Assembly: GCF_014842075.1 (NCBI RefSeq)
Contig: NZ_JACYVA010000004.1
Location: 294,573-358,572 of the forward strand
Reading direction: 5' to 3'
Source of the DNA: Sphingomonas sp. CFBP 13720
Lineage (GTDB): Bacteria > Pseudomonadota > Alphaproteobacteria > Sphingomonadales > Sphingomonadaceae
Length of the DNA stretch: 64,000 nucleotides
The position numbers and the translations under genes were made by a program. How positions within the stretch are numbered: position 1 is the stretch's first letter; each line of letters starts with the position of its first letter. Of the stretch, positions 28,477 through 38,430 are shown piece after piece. The notes under the pieces were generated by a model. The model saw only the letters and a program-made list of their open reading frames with translations. It was not told the DNA's origin and made no database searches.

Positions 28477-29067
28477 ATGAACCGCATCGGCTGTATCTTC
28501 ATTGGTCTGTTCGCGGCACTGATTGCTGCGGCGATGGCGCTGGTCGATTTCGGCGGATCGGGTGCCGCCCGACCGCGCCGGGCGGCACCCGTGACGGTTG
28601 AACGCACCGCCGTGCCCGACGGCATGCTGACGCTACCGGTGCAGGGTGTCGCTTGGCGGGAGATCGCGCATAGCTGGGGCGACCTGCGTGGCGGCGGAAT
28701 GCGGCGGCATACCGGCACCGACATCATGGCACCGCGTGGCACCCCGGTGATTGCCGCCGCTCCGGGATCGGTGGAGAAGCTGTTTTTCAGCCGGGGCGGC
28801 GGCGGGATCACCCTCTATGTCCGCTCGCCCGACCGGAGACTATCCTATTACTACGCGCACCTCGACGGCTATGCGGCCGGCATGCGCGAAGGGATCGCCG
28901 TGCGCGCGGGGCAGGTATTGGGCTATGTCGGCGACACGGGCAACGCCGGGCGCGGCAATACGCATCTCCATTTCGGGATTGAACGGCTGATGCCAGGTGA
29001 GCCGTGGCATCGCGGGCGCTCGATCGATCCCTATCCGCTGCTTGCCCACGGACGGCCGCAGGGCTAA
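28477..29067 (+). CDS. M23 family metallopeptidase (LytM-like)
   Basis: 196 residues: an N-terminal hydrophobic segment (4–23) that is a signal anchor or signal peptide, then a LytM domain. The zinc ligands are H78 and D82 in RRHTGTDIMAP and the HLHF motif in GNTHLHFGIE near residue 165; YAHLDGY supplies the other histidine. Both metal-binding motifs are present, so it is probably catalytically active, unlike EnvC-type activators. The gene is one base from the YkuD stop, indicating one operon. Confidence 0.9.
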   Translation: MNRIGCIFIGLFAALIAAAMALVDFGGSGAARPRRAAPVTVERTAVPDGMLTLPVQGVAWREIAHSWGDLRGGGMRRHTGTDIMAPRGTPVIAAAPGSVEKLFFSRGGGGITLYVRSPDRRLSYYYAHLDGYAAGMREGIAVRAGQVLGYVGDTGNAGRGNTHLHFGIERLMPGEPWHRGRSIDPYPLLAHGRPQG

Positions 29068-29103
29068 GGGCGCTGCTTCGCTCTTTCCAACAGGTATGGT
29101 TCC

Positions 29104-29667
29104 ATGAAGATCAGCGGCGTCGACATTCGCCCCGGCAACATCATCGAGTATGAAGGCGGCATCTGGCGCGCGGTGAAGATCCAGCATACCCAGCCTGGCA
29201 AGGGCGGCGCGTATATGCAGGTCGAGCTGAAGAACCTGCGCGATGGCCGCAAGAACAACGTCCGGTTCCGCTCCGCCGAAAGCGTCGAGCGTATCCGGCT
29301 GGATACCAAGGACTTCCAGTTCCTGTATCCCGAAGGCGACATGCTCGTGTTCATGGACAAAGAAACCTATGACCAGGTGTCGCTGCCGCGCGACCTGCTG
29401 GGCGAGGCCGCCGCGTTCCTGCAGGACGGCATGGATGTCGTCATGGAACTGTATGACGAGGAAGCGATCAGCGTACAGTTGCCCGACACGATCGAGGCGC
29501 TGATCGTCGAGGCGGATGCGGTGGTGAAGGGGCAGACGGCGTCGTCGTCCTACAAGCCGGCCGTGCTCGACAACGGCGTTCGCGTGATGGTGCCGCCGCA
29601 TATCGGCGCAGGCGTGCGCATCGTCGTCGACGTCTATGAGCAGACCTATGTGCGGCGGGCCGACTGA
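29104..29667 (+). CDS. efp: Elongation factor P
   Basis: Relieves ribosome stalling at polyproline stretches. 187 residues, family length, three beta-barrel domains. The loop that contacts the peptidyl-tRNA CCA end is [12 protein letters not shown] with K33 in the position lysylated by EpmA in other bacteria; EpmA is not encoded in this window. The C-terminal [19 protein letters not shown] is the domain III signature. Confidence 0.96.
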   Translation: MKISGVDIRPGNIIEYEGGIWRAVKIQHTQPGKGGAYMQVELKNLRDGRKNNVRFRSAESVERIRLDTKDFQFLYPEGDMLVFMDKETYDQVSLPRDLLGEAAAFLQDGMDVVMELYDEEAISVQLPDTIEALIVEADAVVKGQTASSSYKPAVLDNGVRVMVPPHIGAGVRIVVDVYEQTYVRRAD

Positions 29668-29794
29668 GGCGCGGCGGGTGGAAGTGTTGGTGTACGCCAG
29701 TGCCTCGACCTGCCAGCCCGACCGGCGCGCATAGCGCGACCGACGATATCGGCGTCGCTCGCGGCGCTGCTTCAGAAGTAACAGGAATTCGCCA

Positions 29795-30610
29795 ATGTCC
29801 GCCCAGTCCGGTCTGATTACCGTCATGGAACGCGCCGTCCGCAAGGCCGGCCCGCGCCTGCGCCGCGATTTCGGCGAGGTCCAGAATTTGCAGGTCAGCC
29901 GCAAGGGACCCGCCGATTTCGTGTCGATGGCCGACAAGCGCGCCGAAGAAACGCTGATCGAGGAATTGCAGCGCGCCCGGCCGGACTGGGGCCTGTTGGT
30001 CGAGGAAGCGGGCGAGATTGCCGGCGATCCCACCCGTCCGCGCTGGATCGTCGATCCGCTGGATGGCACCAGCAACTTCCTGCACGGTATCCCGCATTTC
30101 TCGATCTCGGTCGCGGTCGAGGAACCGATCGGCATGGGCGGCAAGCCGGAGATCACCTGCGCGATGGTCTATAATCCGATCACGGACGAAGGCTTCTGGG
30201 CCGAAAAGGGCCGGGGTGCATGGTTGCAGGGTCAGCGCCTGCGCGTGTCGTCGCGCCGCGACCTGTCCGAAGCGCTGATCGCGACCGGTATCCCGTTCCT
30301 CGGCCACGGCAATTTCGCCGAATGGACCCGCATCTTCGGCGCGGTCGCGCCCGAGGTTGCCGGCATCCGCCGCTTCGGATCGGCCGCGCTCGATCTGGCC
30401 TATGTTGCGGCAGGCCGATTCGACGGGTTCTGGGAATCGGGCCTGAAGAAATGGGACGTCGCCGCCGGAATCTTGCTCGTCCGCGAGGCAGGTGGCTTCG
30501 TCACCGATTTCCGTGGTGCCGATCGCGCCTATGACAAGGGCGAGGTTCTGGCCAGCAACGAACAGATGCAGACTCGCCTGCACAAGCTGGTGGCCGGCGC
30601 ACTCCGCTAA
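29795..30610 (+). CDS. suhB: Inositol monophosphatase family protein (SuhB-like)
   Basis: 271 residues. Metal-binding residues are E70/E71 in LLVEEAG, the D87-x-x-D90 pair in WIVDPLDGTSNFLHG, and the aspartate in KKWDVAAGILLVREAGG. This is the Mg2+-dependent lithium-sensitive phosphatase fold; SuhB of E. coli also works as a rRNA transcription antitermination factor, and that role cannot be judged here. Substrate therefore uncertain. Confidence 0.88.
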   Translation: MSAQSGLITVMERAVRKAGPRLRRDFGEVQNLQVSRKGPADFVSMADKRAEETLIEELQRARPDWGLLVEEAGEIAGDPTRPRWIVDPLDGTSNFLHGIPHFSISVAVEEPIGMGGKPEITCAMVYNPITDEGFWAEKGRGAWLQGQRLRVSSRRDLSEALIATGIPFLGHGNFAEWTRIFGAVAPEVAGIRRFGSAALDLAYVAAGRFDGFWESGLKKWDVAAGILLVREAGGFVTDFRGADRAYDKGEVLASNEQMQTRLHKLVAGALR

Positions 30611-30732
30611 ACCGGCGGATTCTCCGCCCACGCACGACCTGACCGGCACCTGTCCCGGGGCCGATGTCGTGGGTGCGTGAAACGCACTCGCAGCGTGCCG
30701 GTTTTGCGAGTGATTCTCATCCTGTTCCGCCC

Positions 30733-30761
30733 TTGAAGCGCTGTGGTCATCGGCCTAGAAG
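30733..30761 (+). promoter_or_regulatory. Candidate promoter of the nuo operon
   Basis: TTGAAG (30733–30738), a 17-base spacer and TAGAAG (30756–30761), about 38 bases before nuoA. The only reasonable sigma-70-like pair seen in the gap after suhB; weak evidence. Confidence 0.35.
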
Positions 30762-30798
30762 CCGGACCACTTATTCCGCAACCGCGAGAGACCCTGCC

Positions 30799-31173
30799 TT
30801 GGTCGACCTGTCGCAATATCTGCCGATCCTGATGTTCCTGGGCGTCGCCCTGGTGCTGTCGACGGCCTTCGTCGTGCTGCCGATGGTGGCGTCGCGTTTC
30901 ACCGGTGCGCACAAGCCGTCGGCCGAAAAGCTGAGTGAATATGAATGCGGCTTTCCCGCATTCGAGGATTCGCGCAGCCAGTATGACGTGCGCTTTTATC
31001 TGGTGGCGATCCTGTTCATCATCTTCGATCTCGAAGCAGCCTTCCTATATCCTTGGGCAGTCTCGGTTTTCGACCTTGGCTGGACCGCGTGGATCTCGAT
31101 GATGGTGTTCATCGGCGAACTTGCACTGGGTCTCGTATACGCTTGGAAGATGGGAGCTCTCGAATGGGAGTAG
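30799..31173 (+). CDS. nuoA: NADH-quinone oxidoreductase subunit A
   Basis: Small membrane subunit of complex I near the quinone channel. 124 residues with three membrane helices (about 8–30, 66–86 and 92–115) and the signature [36 protein letters not shown]. The open frame extends upstream, but the TTG at 30799 gives family length and has GAGAG nine bases before it. First gene of the nuo operon; overlaps nuoB by ten bases. Confidence 0.93.
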   Translation: MVDLSQYLPILMFLGVALVLSTAFVVLPMVASRFTGAHKPSAEKLSEYECGFPAFEDSRSQYDVRFYLVAILFIIFDLEAAFLYPWAVSVFDLGWTAWISMMVFIGELALGLVYAWKMGALEWE

Positions 31174-31733
31174 AATTGACCACGCCGCCGCACGGCTTCG
31201 GTGAGAGCAACGCGCTTGGCGGCGCCGTACAGGCTCCCGAACAGGGGTTCTTCAACGACCTGAACGGCGAACTGACGGACAAGGGCTTCCTCGTCACGTC
31301 GACCGAGGATCTGTTCCAGTGGGCGCGGACCGGGTCGCTGTGGTGGATGACGTTCGGTCTGGCGTGCTGCGCGGTCGAGATGATCCACGTCAACATGCCG
31401 CGTTACGACATGGAGCGCTTCGGCGCCGCCCCGCGCGCCAGCCCGCGCCAAAGCGACGTGATGATCGTGGCGGGCACGCTGTGCAACAAGATGGCTCCGG
31501 CACTGCGCCGCGTGTACGACCAGATGTCCGAACCGAAATATGTCATTTCGATGGGCAGCTGCGCCAATGGCGGCGGCTATTACCACTATAGCTACAGCGT
31601 CGTTCGCGGTTGCGACCGGGTCGTGCCAGTGGACATCTATGTCCCGGGCTGTCCGCCAACCGCCGAAGCGCTGCTGTACGGCGTGATGCAGTTGCAGCGG
31701 AAAATTCGTCGTTCGGGGAGCATCGAACGGTGA
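31164..31733 (+). CDS. nuoB: NADH-quinone oxidoreductase subunit B
   Basis: Carries the N2 iron-sulfur cluster that reduces quinone. 189 residues; ligands are C68 and C69 in [10 protein letters not shown]133 in MGSCANGGG and C163 in [13 protein letters not shown]. An N-terminal extension of about 35 residues precedes the conserved core. The start is inside the end of nuoA. Confidence 0.97.
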   Translation: MGVELTTPPHGFGESNALGGAVQAPEQGFFNDLNGELTDKGFLVTSTEDLFQWARTGSLWWMTFGLACCAVEMIHVNMPRYDMERFGAAPRASPRQSDVMIVAGTLCNKMAPALRRVYDQMSEPKYVISMGSCANGGGYYHYSYSVVRGCDRVVPVDIYVPGCPPTAEALLYGVMQLQRKIRRSGSIER

Positions 31734-32575
31734 GGGCACCCGCACCCCGCTTTCTGGCCAACGACGGCGTGATCGATGCCGCCGCAGCGGCGCTGGGCGA
31801 TATGTTGATCCATTCGCAGGATCTGGTCGGCGAGGTTTCGCTGACCGTCGATCGCGACCGTCTGGTGACTGCGATGGAGACGCTGCGCGACACGCCGGGC
31901 CTGAAGTACGAGATGCTCGCCGAGATTGCGGGCGTCGACTATCCCGAACGCCCCGAACGCTTCGACGTCGTCTATCACCTGCTGTCGATGACGCGGAACC
32001 ATCGCATCCGCGTGCGGGTGACGACCGATGAAGACGCGCCGGTGCCGACGGTGACCGGCATCTGGTACAATGCCGGCTGGCTGGAGCGCGAAGTGTACGA
32101 CATGTACGGCGTGCTGTTCAGCGGGAACGCCGACCTGCGTCGTATCCTGACCGACTATGGTTTCCGGGGTCACCCGCTGCGCAAGGATTTTCCGCTGACC
32201 GGCTATGTCGAGATGCGCTATTCCGAGGAAGCCAAGCGCGTAGTGTACGAGCCGGTGCAGTTGGCACAGGATTTCCGTACGTTCGATTTCATGAGTCCGT
32301 GGGAAGGGGCCGAATACGTCCTGCCCGGCGATGAAAAGGCCGCGGTGCCCAAGCCGGCGGTCGGACAGGCGCCAGGGTCGCCGTCACCGGTAACCGCAGA
32401 TCAGGTCAAGCGCGCCGATGAGAGCGTGAAGCCCGCCCGCGCCGATGCGCCGGAGGTCAAGACGACTGAAAATACCGGACAGACCGGCGCGGGCAATCCG
32501 CATCCCGGCAACCGTCCGCAGGACAAGCCGGTCGATCCCGATGTGGTGCCCGGCAAGGGGGGGCAGAACCAGTGA
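31730..32575 (+). CDS. nuoC: NADH-quinone oxidoreductase subunit C, with long C-terminal extension
   Basis: Peripheral-arm subunit that packs against NuoD. 281 residues from a GTG overlapping the nuoB stop (GTGA). The conserved core (about 30–210) has [39 protein letters not shown] and [18 protein letters not shown]. After about residue 211 the protein continues with about 70 residues rich in Pro, Lys, Ala and Asp ([18 protein letters not shown] onwards) that look disordered. NuoC and NuoD are separate here, not fused as in E. coli. Confidence 0.95.
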   Translation: MRAPAPRFLANDGVIDAAAAALGDMLIHSQDLVGEVSLTVDRDRLVTAMETLRDTPGLKYEMLAEIAGVDYPERPERFDVVYHLLSMTRNHRIRVRVTTDEDAPVPTVTGIWYNAGWLEREVYDMYGVLFSGNADLRRILTDYGFRGHPLRKDFPLTGYVEMRYSEEAKRVVYEPVQLAQDFRTFDFMSPWEGAEYVLPGDEKAAVPKPAVGQAPGSPSPVTADQVKRADESVKPARADAPEVKTTENTGQTGAGNPHPGNRPQDKPVDPDVVPGKGGQNQ

Positions 32576-32607
32576 GCCTCTTTTCCGAAAGCCCGATCCA
32601 TGGCTGA
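32572..32607 (+). other. Mini-ORF bridging nuoC and nuoD
   Basis: GTG overlapping the nuoC stop, 11 codons ([11 protein letters not shown]), ending at TGA 32605–32607, eight bases into nuoD. One of five such bridging frames in the operon. Probably a translational relay, not a functional peptide. Confidence 0.4.
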
Positions 32608-33820
32608 TTACGATCCGCTCGAAACCGCCCATGCCGCGCAGGGCGACGTCGAGATCCAGAACTACACGATCAACTTCGGTCCGCAGCATCCTGCGGCGCA
32701 TGGCGTTCTGCGTCTGGTGACCGAGCTGGATGGCGAGATCATCGAACGGATCGATCCGCATGTCGGGCTGCTTCATCGCGGCACCGAGAAGCTGATCGAG
32801 TACAAGACGTACGCGCAGGCCCTGCCGTACATGGACCGCCTCGATTACTGCTCGCCAATGTGTATGGAGCACAGCTACGTTCTTGCGGTCGAGAAGCTGC
32901 TGGATATCGAGGTGCCGTTGCGCGCCCAGTATCTGCGCGTGTTCTTCGCCGAACTGACCCGCATCATGAACCACATGCTGAACCTCGGCTCGCATGTCAT
33001 GGACGTGGGCGCGATGACGCCGAACCTGTGGATGTTCGAGCTGCGCGAAGACACGATGAACTTTTACGAGCGGGCGTCGGGTGCACGGATGCACGCGAAC
33101 TTCCTGCGTCCCGGCGGTATCCGGCAGGACGTGCCGCTCAAGCTGCTGACCGACATTGCGGACTGGCTCGACACCCGTTTGCCGAGGCTGTTCGGCGATG
33201 CGATCAGCCTTGTCGCAGAGAACCGCATCTTCAAGCAGCGGAACGTCGATATCGGCATCGTCAGCCGTGAAGATGCGGTGCGGTGGGGCTTTTCGGGTCC
33301 GATGATCCGTGGTGCCGGCATTCCGTGGGATCTGCGCAAGTCGCAGCCCTATGACGCCTATGACCGGGTTGAGTTCGACGTTCCGGTCGGGACGCGGGGC
33401 GATTGCTACGACCGGTTCATGGTTCGTGTCGAGGAAGTGTACCAGTCTGCCCGCATCATGAAGCAGTGTCTGGCGCAGATGCCCGAGGGGCCGATCGCAT
33501 CGCTCGATCGCAAGGTCGTGCCGCCCAAGCGGGCGGAAATGAAGCGGTCGATGGAAGCGCTGATCCATCACTTCAAGCTGTACACCGAAGGCTATCACGT
33601 CCCGGCGGGCGAAGTGTATGTCGCAACCGAAAGCCCGAAGGGTGAATTCGGCATCTACATGGTGTCCGACGGCAGCAACAAGCCGTACCGCGTGAAGATC
33701 CGCCCGACGGCGTTCAGCCATCTCCAGGCGATGGATTTCATGGCGAAGGGCCACATGCTCGCCGACATTACCGCGATCCTCGGCGCGATGGATATCGTGT
33801 TTGGCGAGTGCGACCGGTGA
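32600..33820 (+). CDS. nuoD: NADH-quinone oxidoreductase subunit D
   Basis: 49-kDa subunit forming the quinone-binding cavity with NuoB. 406 residues. Hallmarks are [30 protein letters not shown], the [19 protein letters not shown] segment, and the C-terminal [23 protein letters not shown]...GECDR. Fe-S or Ni ligands are absent as expected for complex I. The ATG at 32600 has no strong ribosome-binding site, consistent with coupling through the mini-ORF from nuoC. Confidence 0.97.
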   Translation: MADYDPLETAHAAQGDVEIQNYTINFGPQHPAAHGVLRLVTELDGEIIERIDPHVGLLHRGTEKLIEYKTYAQALPYMDRLDYCSPMCMEHSYVLAVEKLLDIEVPLRAQYLRVFFAELTRIMNHMLNLGSHVMDVGAMTPNLWMFELREDTMNFYERASGARMHANFLRPGGIRQDVPLKLLTDIADWLDTRLPRLFGDAISLVAENRIFKQRNVDIGIVSREDAVRWGFSGPMIRGAGIPWDLRKSQPYDAYDRVEFDVPVGTRGDCYDRFMVRVEEVYQSARIMKQCLAQMPEGPIASLDRKVVPPKRAEMKRSMEALIHHFKLYTEGYHVPAGEVYVATESPKGEFGIYMVSDGSNKPYRVKIRPTAFSHLQAMDFMAKGHMLADITAILGAMDIVFGECDR

Positions 33821-34149
33821 GCCGGATCGATACCGTGACGGCGATGATGGCGCGCTACAATGCCCGCGATGCGGAGGGCTATGCCGCTTTCTTTGCTGAG
33901 GAGGGTTGCGAAGCGCAGTATCGGGGCGACGTGGTCCGCGACGGACGGGCCGGGGTGGCCAGCGGTATGGCGGCGGTGTTCGCCGAATATCCGCAGAACC
34001 ACGCCGAAGTTCTGCAATCGTTCGAGTTGGGCGAACGGGTCGTGTTGCACGAACGCGTCCGCCGTTCGCCCGAAGCCGAACCGTTCGACGTGATAACCGT
34101 CTATTCGTTCAGCGGCGACCGGGTCGACCGCGTGGAGTTCATTCGCTGA
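33817..34149 (+). CDS. NTF2-like (SnoaL-type) protein inside the nuo operon
   Basis: 110 residues from a GTG overlapping the nuoD stop (GTGA); its stop overlaps the nuoE start (TGATG). Pattern of a small NTF2-like fold: a helical N-terminus [26 protein letters not shown], then strands such as [31 protein letters not shown] and [18 protein letters not shown]. Members include SnoaL-type cyclases and proteins that only bind small ligands, so no activity can be inferred. It is not a complex I subunit. Both overlaps make it an integral part of the translated operon. Confidence 0.8.
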   Translation: MSRIDTVTAMMARYNARDAEGYAAFFAEEGCEAQYRGDVVRDGRAGVASGMAAVFAEYPQNHAEVLQSFELGERVVLHERVRRSPEAEPFDVITVYSFSGDRVDRVEFIR

Positions 34150-34829
34150 TGGCCGACGCCCCCAACATTCCCGACGAAGCCGAAGTCCGCGCGCGCTGGA
34201 GTAGCTTCGCATGGTCGCCGGCCAATGCCGAAAAGGCGCGCGAGATCGTCGCCCGCTATCCGGCCGGGCGGCAGCAATCGTGCACGATTCCGTTCCTGGA
34301 TCTGGCACAGCGTCAGGTCGGCACCGAAACCGCGACGCAGGGCTGGTTGCCCGTGCCGGTGATCGAGTTCGTCGCCCGCGAACTGGGCATGGCGTATATG
34401 CGCGTGTACGAGGTCGCGACCTTCTACACGATGTTCAACCTGGCGCCCGTCGGTCGCTATCACGTGCAGGTGTGCGGTACGACGCCGTGCATGCTGCGCG
34501 GGTCGGACGACGTCTTCGCAGCCTGCAAGAATCGCGGGCTGGTGAAGGGGCGGACGACGCCGGACGGGTTGTTCACGCTGACCGAGGTCGAATGCATGGG
34601 CAACTGCGCTTCCGCGCCGATGGTCCAGATCAACGATGATAATTACGAAGATCTCGATTACGACCGCATGACGGTGATCCTCGAAGCGCTGGGCCGTGGT
34701 GAGACGCCGAAGCCGGGCACGCAGGAGCCGGGCCGGCATACGGTCGAACCGGTCGGCGAACCGACCAACCTGTCGGCGATGATGACCGCCAACCACGACT
34801 ATCGCCCCGAATGGGGCAACGCATCGTGA
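34149..34829 (+). CDS. nuoE: NADH-quinone oxidoreductase subunit E
   Basis: 24-kDa subunit with the N1a [2Fe-2S] cluster. 226 residues; ligands are C109 and C114 in [11 protein letters not shown] and C149 and C153 in [12 protein letters not shown]-terminal tail of about 45 residues (from KPGTQEPG) is Pro/Thr-rich and probably flexible. The ATG shares its A with the stop of the NTF2-like gene. Confidence 0.96.
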   Translation: MADAPNIPDEAEVRARWSSFAWSPANAEKAREIVARYPAGRQQSCTIPFLDLAQRQVGTETATQGWLPVPVIEFVARELGMAYMRVYEVATFYTMFNLAPVGRYHVQVCGTTPCMLRGSDDVFAACKNRGLVKGRTTPDGLFTLTEVECMGNCASAPMVQINDDNYEDLDYDRMTVILEALGRGETPKPGTQEPGRHTVEPVGEPTNLSAMMTANHDYRPEWGNAS

Positions 34830-34996
34830 GGGGGCTCGGCCGCCTGTTGCTGGCGGTACTCGTCGGCATCGTTGTGCTGTGGATCGCGCTGAAGCTGTTC
34901 ATCGGCGCGCTGAAGCTGGTCGGCGTGCTGATCGCCGTGGCCGCGATGGTCGCGGTATATTTCATCGCCGAAAAGGCGATCGGGAAGGGACGATAA
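34826..34996 (+). CDS. Small hydrophobic protein between nuoE and nuoF
   Basis: About 56 residues from a GTG overlapping the nuoE stop (GTGA); an in-frame ATG five codons earlier is possible. One continuous hydrophobic region, [43 protein letters not shown], could form one long or two short membrane helices. The C-terminus is basic (KAIGKGR). No named family recognised. Its position in the operon hints at a membrane-arm accessory or insertion role, without proof. Confidence 0.65.
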   Translation: MRGLGRLLLAVLVGIVVLWIALKLFIGALKLVGVLIAVAAMVAVYFIAEKAIGKGR

Positions 34997-34998
34997 GG

Positions 34999-36303
34999 AT
35001 GCTAGCCGACAAGGATCGCATCTTCACCAACGTGTACGGGTTCCAGCCATGGAATTTGGATGCGGCGGTCATGCGCGGCGACTGGGACAATACCCGGGCA
35101 CTGCTGGCGCTGGGGCCGGACAATATCATCGACCGCATCAAGGCATCGGGCCTGCGCGGACGTGGCGGTGCAGGCTTCCCGACCGGGACGAAATGGTCGT
35201 TCATGCCGAAGGCCCCCAAGCCCGACCGGCCGAACTTCCTCGTCATCAATGCCGACGAATCCGAGCCGGGATCGTGTAAGGATCGGGAAATCATCCGTCA
35301 TGATCCGCACAAGCTGATCGAAGGCGCGCTGGTCGCCGGGTTCGCGATGCGCGCGCGTGCGGCCTATATCTATATCCGTGGCGAATATATCCGCGAGGCA
35401 GAAACGCTCTTCGCCGCGATCGCCGAAGCCTATGCCAAGGGTTTGCTGGGAAAGAACGCTTGCGGGTCGGGCTATGATTTCGACGTGTTCGCGCATCGCG
35501 GTGCCGGCGCGTATATCTGTGGCGAAGAAACCGCCATGCTCGAATCGCTGGAGGGCAAGAAGGGCCAGCCCCGGCTCAAGCCGCCGTTCCCGGCCGGCGC
35601 GGGCCTGTATGGGTGCCCGACCACCGTCAACAACGTCGAATCGATCGCGGTCGTACCGACGATCCTGCGTCGTGGGGCGGAATGGTTCTCCAGCTTCGGT
35701 GCGGAAGGGAACAAGGGCACCAAGCTGTTCCAGATCAGCGGGCACGTGAACCGTCCATGCGTGGTCGAAGAAGCGATGAGCATCCCGTTCCGCGAACTGA
35801 TCGAGAAGCATTGCGGCGGCATCCGCGGCGGCTGGGACAATTTGCTGTGCGTGATTCCGGGCGGTTCGTCGGTGCCGCTGGTCAAGGCCGAGCACATCAT
35901 GGACGCGCCGATGGATTTCGACGGATTGAAGGCCGTCGGTTCCGGTTTGGGTACGGCGGCGGTCATCGTGATGGACAAGTCGACCGACGTCGTCCGTGCG
36001 ATCAGCCGGCTGTCCTATTTCTACAAGCACGAAAGCTGCGGCCAGTGCACGCCGTGCCGCGAAGGCACCGGATGGATGTGGCGCGTGATGGAACGGCTGC
36101 GCACCGGCGATGCCGACCTGTCCGAAATCGATACCCTGCAACAGGTAACGAAGCAGGTCGAAGGGCACACGATCTGCGCGCTGGGCGACGCGGCGGCATG
36201 GCCGATCCAAGGGCTCATCAAGAACTTCCGCCCGGAACTGGAACGCCGGATCAACGAAAAGAACGGCACAGCCGGTCGTCCGATGCAGGAGGCCGCAGAA
36301 TGA
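34999..36303 (+). CDS. nuoF: NADH-quinone oxidoreductase subunit F
   Basis: 51-kDa subunit that binds NADH and FMN and the N3 [4Fe-4S] cluster. 434 residues. The nucleotide and flavin motifs are [16 protein letters not shown] and [36 protein letters not shown] follows; the cluster ligands are the three cysteines of [15 protein letters not shown] and the later cysteine in [13 protein letters not shown] at the start gives a short ribosome-binding site. Confidence 0.97.
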   Translation: MLADKDRIFTNVYGFQPWNLDAAVMRGDWDNTRALLALGPDNIIDRIKASGLRGRGGAGFPTGTKWSFMPKAPKPDRPNFLVINADESEPGSCKDREIIRHDPHKLIEGALVAGFAMRARAAYIYIRGEYIREAETLFAAIAEAYAKGLLGKNACGSGYDFDVFAHRGAGAYICGEETAMLESLEGKKGQPRLKPPFPAGAGLYGCPTTVNNVESIAVVPTILRRGAEWFSSFGAEGNKGTKLFQISGHVNRPCVVEEAMSIPFRELIEKHCGGIRGGWDNLLCVIPGGSSVPLVKAEHIMDAPMDFDGLKAVGSGLGTAAVIVMDKSTDVVRAISRLSYFYKHESCGQCTPCREGTGWMWRVMERLRTGDADLSEIDTLQQVTKQVEGHTICALGDAAAWPIQGLIKNFRPELERRINEKNGTAGRPMQEAAE

Positions 36304-36428
36304 TAGCGGCGCTGTACCGGATCGCAACGGCAGTCCGTCCAAGCGTGGGCGGTAGCTTCGATGGTGTGACGCACAGCGGCGGAGTGATCGCTGCATTGCA
36401 TGGGAATGGCTCGAATGCCCAAGGTTAA
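36300..36428 (+). other. Mini-ORF bridging nuoF and nuoG
   Basis: An ATG overlaps the nuoF stop (ATGA) and the frame runs 42 codons to a TAA 14 bases inside nuoG. The composition ([18 protein letters not shown]...) is not clearly protein-like. Second of five bridging frames. Confidence 0.35.
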
Positions 36429-38430
36429 AGTCGACGGGATCGAGGTCGAGGTGCCGCAAGGTGCCACGGTCCTGCAGGCGTGCGAAGCGGCGGGCAAGGA
36501 AATCCCGCGTTTCTGCTATCACGAACGACTGTCGATCGCCGGCAATTGCCGGATGTGTCTGGTCGAAGTAAAGCCGGGGCCGCCCAAGCCGCAGGCATCC
36601 TGCGCGCTGCCCGCCGCCGACAATCAGGAAATCCGCACCGACAGCGCGATGGTGAAGGCCGCGCGCGAAGGCGTGATGGAATTCCTGCTCATCAACCATC
36701 CGCTCGATTGCCCGATCTGCGATCAGGGTGGCGAATGCGATCTGCAGGACCAGTCGGTCGCCTATGGTCGCGGCGTATCGCGCTATGACGAAAACAAGCG
36801 CGCCGTTACCGAGAAGTACATGGGTCCGATCGTCAAGACGATCATGACCCGCTGCATCCAGTGCACCCGCTGCATCCGCTTTGCCGAAGAGGTCGCGGGC
36901 GTGGAGGAGATCGGCGCGATCTATCGTGGCGAGAACATGCAGATCACCAGCTATCTCGAACAGGCGGTGACGAGCGAACTGTCCGGCAACGTGGTCGACC
37001 TTTGCCCGGTGGGCGCGCTGACGTCGAAGCCGTATGCGTTCGAGGCCCGGCCGTGGGAATTGAAGAAGACGCTGTCGATCGACGTCATGGACGCGGTCGG
37101 CACCAACATCCGTCTCGACAGCCGCGGACGGCAGGTGCTGCGCTGCGTTCCTCGAATCAACGAGGACGTGAACGAGGAATGGGCGCACGACAAGACGCGT
37201 CACGTCGTCGACGGTCTGGTGCGCAAGCGGCTCGACAAGCCTTATCTCCGGCGGGGCGGCAAGCTGGTTGCGGTCGAGTGGGACGAAGCGTTCGCGGCCA
37301 TCGCGGCGGTGAATGCCGGATCGTCGGTCGCGGCGATCGCGGGCGATCTGCTCGACTGCGAGACGATGTTCGCTGCGAAGTCGCTTGTCGAAGCCTGCGG
37401 ATCGTCGCTGCTTGAAGGTCGTCAGACCGGGATGGCGTATGACGTGACGAATCTGGGCGCGGTGGCGTTCAATTCGACGATCGCGGGCGTGCAGGAGGCG
37501 GACGCGATCCTGCTGGTCGGCACCGACTTGCGCCGCGAGGCTCCGCTGATCAACACGCGCGTTCGCAAGGCGATCAAGCGCGGCGCCCGCGTGTTCGGCA
37601 TCGGTCCCGAAGTCGATCTGACCTACAAGGTCGAATGGCTTGGCAACGATCTGGGGCTGCTTGGCGGATTGCCCGACCGTGCGGCGGAAGCGCTCGACGC
37701 TGCGGTGCGGCCGCTGGTGATCGTCGGACCGGGGGCGCTCACGAACGGCCATGCCGCCGCGCTGAACCTTGCGCGCGACGGCAATCTGGTCCGCACGCTT
37801 GACGACGGTACGACGTGGAACGGTTTCAACGTCGTCCACACCGCCGCCGCGCGGATGGGCGCGCTGATGCTCGGATACGCGCAGCCAGGCGGTATCGCCG
37901 ATATCGCTGCTGCCGAACCGAAGCTTGTTTTCTTCCTCGGCGCGGACGAAGTCGATTTCAGCCGGTTCGCGAACAGCACCAAGGTCTATATCGGCCATCA
38001 CGGCGACAAGGGCGCGCAATCGGCTGACATCATCCTGCCCGGCGCGAGCTATGCCGAAAAGCCGGGGACGTACGTCAATCTCGAAGGGCGCGTGCAGCGC
38101 GGCGACCGGGCGGTGTTCCCGCCGGGCGACGCGCGTGAGGACTGGACGATCCTGCGCGCGCTGTCCGAAGTGATGGGTCACACCTTGCCGTTCGACGACT
38201 ACGCCGGCCTGCGCCGGGCGATGTTCGCGGCGGTCCCGGCGCTGGCAAGTGAGGGACTGGCCGGTTACGACTGGAACCCGCCCGCGCTCGACGCTAAGGG
38301 CAGCGGCGCGGTCACCTATCCGATCGCCGACTTCTACCTGACCAACGCGATCTGCCGGGCCAGTCCGACGATGCAGCGTTGCTCGGCCGAACTCGTCCAT
38401 GGCCAGGATTTCGCGGAGGCCGCCGAGTGA
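36415..38430 (+). CDS. nuoG: NADH-quinone oxidoreductase subunit G
   Basis: 75-kDa iron-sulfur subunit. 671 residues from the ATG at 36415; in-frame ATGs at 36400 and 36406 are alternatives. N-terminal [2Fe-2S] ferredoxin domain with [15 protein letters not shown]; the 4Fe-4S ligands in [19 protein letters not shown] (with a His ligand in the same region); [17 protein letters not shown] and [12 protein letters not shown] for further clusters; then a molybdopterin oxidoreductase-like domain without cofactor (about 220–600). The length is normal for alphaproteobacteria. Confidence 0.96.
   Translation: MPKVKVDGIEVEVPQGATVLQACEAAGKEIPRFCYHERLSIAGNCRMCLVEVKPGPPKPQASCALPAADNQEIRTDSAMVKAAREGVMEFLLINHPLDCPICDQGGECDLQDQSVAYGRGVSRYDENKRAVTEKYMGPIVKTIMTRCIQCTRCIRFAEEVAGVEEIGAIYRGENMQITSYLEQAVTSELSGNVVDLCPVGALTSKPYAFEARPWELKKTLSIDVMDAVGTNIRLDSRGRQVLRCVPRINEDVNEEWAHDKTRHVVDGLVRKRLDKPYLRRGGKLVAVEWDEAFAAIAAVNAGSSVAAIAGDLLDCETMFAAKSLVEACGSSLLEGRQTGMAYDVTNLGAVAFNSTIAGVQEADAILLVGTDLRREAPLINTRVRKAIKRGARVFGIGPEVDLTYKVEWLGNDLGLLGGLPDRAAEALDAAVRPLVIVGPGALTNGHAAALNLARDGNLVRTLDDGTTWNGFNVVHTAAARMGALMLGYAQPGGIADIAAAEPKLVFFLGADEVDFSRFANSTKVYIGHHGDKGAQSADIILPGASYAEKPGTYVNLEGRVQRGDRAVFPPGDAREDWTILRALSEVMGHTLPFDDYAGLRRAMFAAVPALASEGLAGYDWNPPALDAKGSGAVTYPIADFYLTNAICRASPTMQRCSAELVHGQDFAEAAE

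Noticed and set aside
35002..38400. Very long (1132-codon) minus-strand open frame opposite nuoF and nuoG
   Set aside because: It is antisense to two unmistakable complex I genes and its translation is Arg/His/Asp-rich as expected from GC-rich antisense reading.
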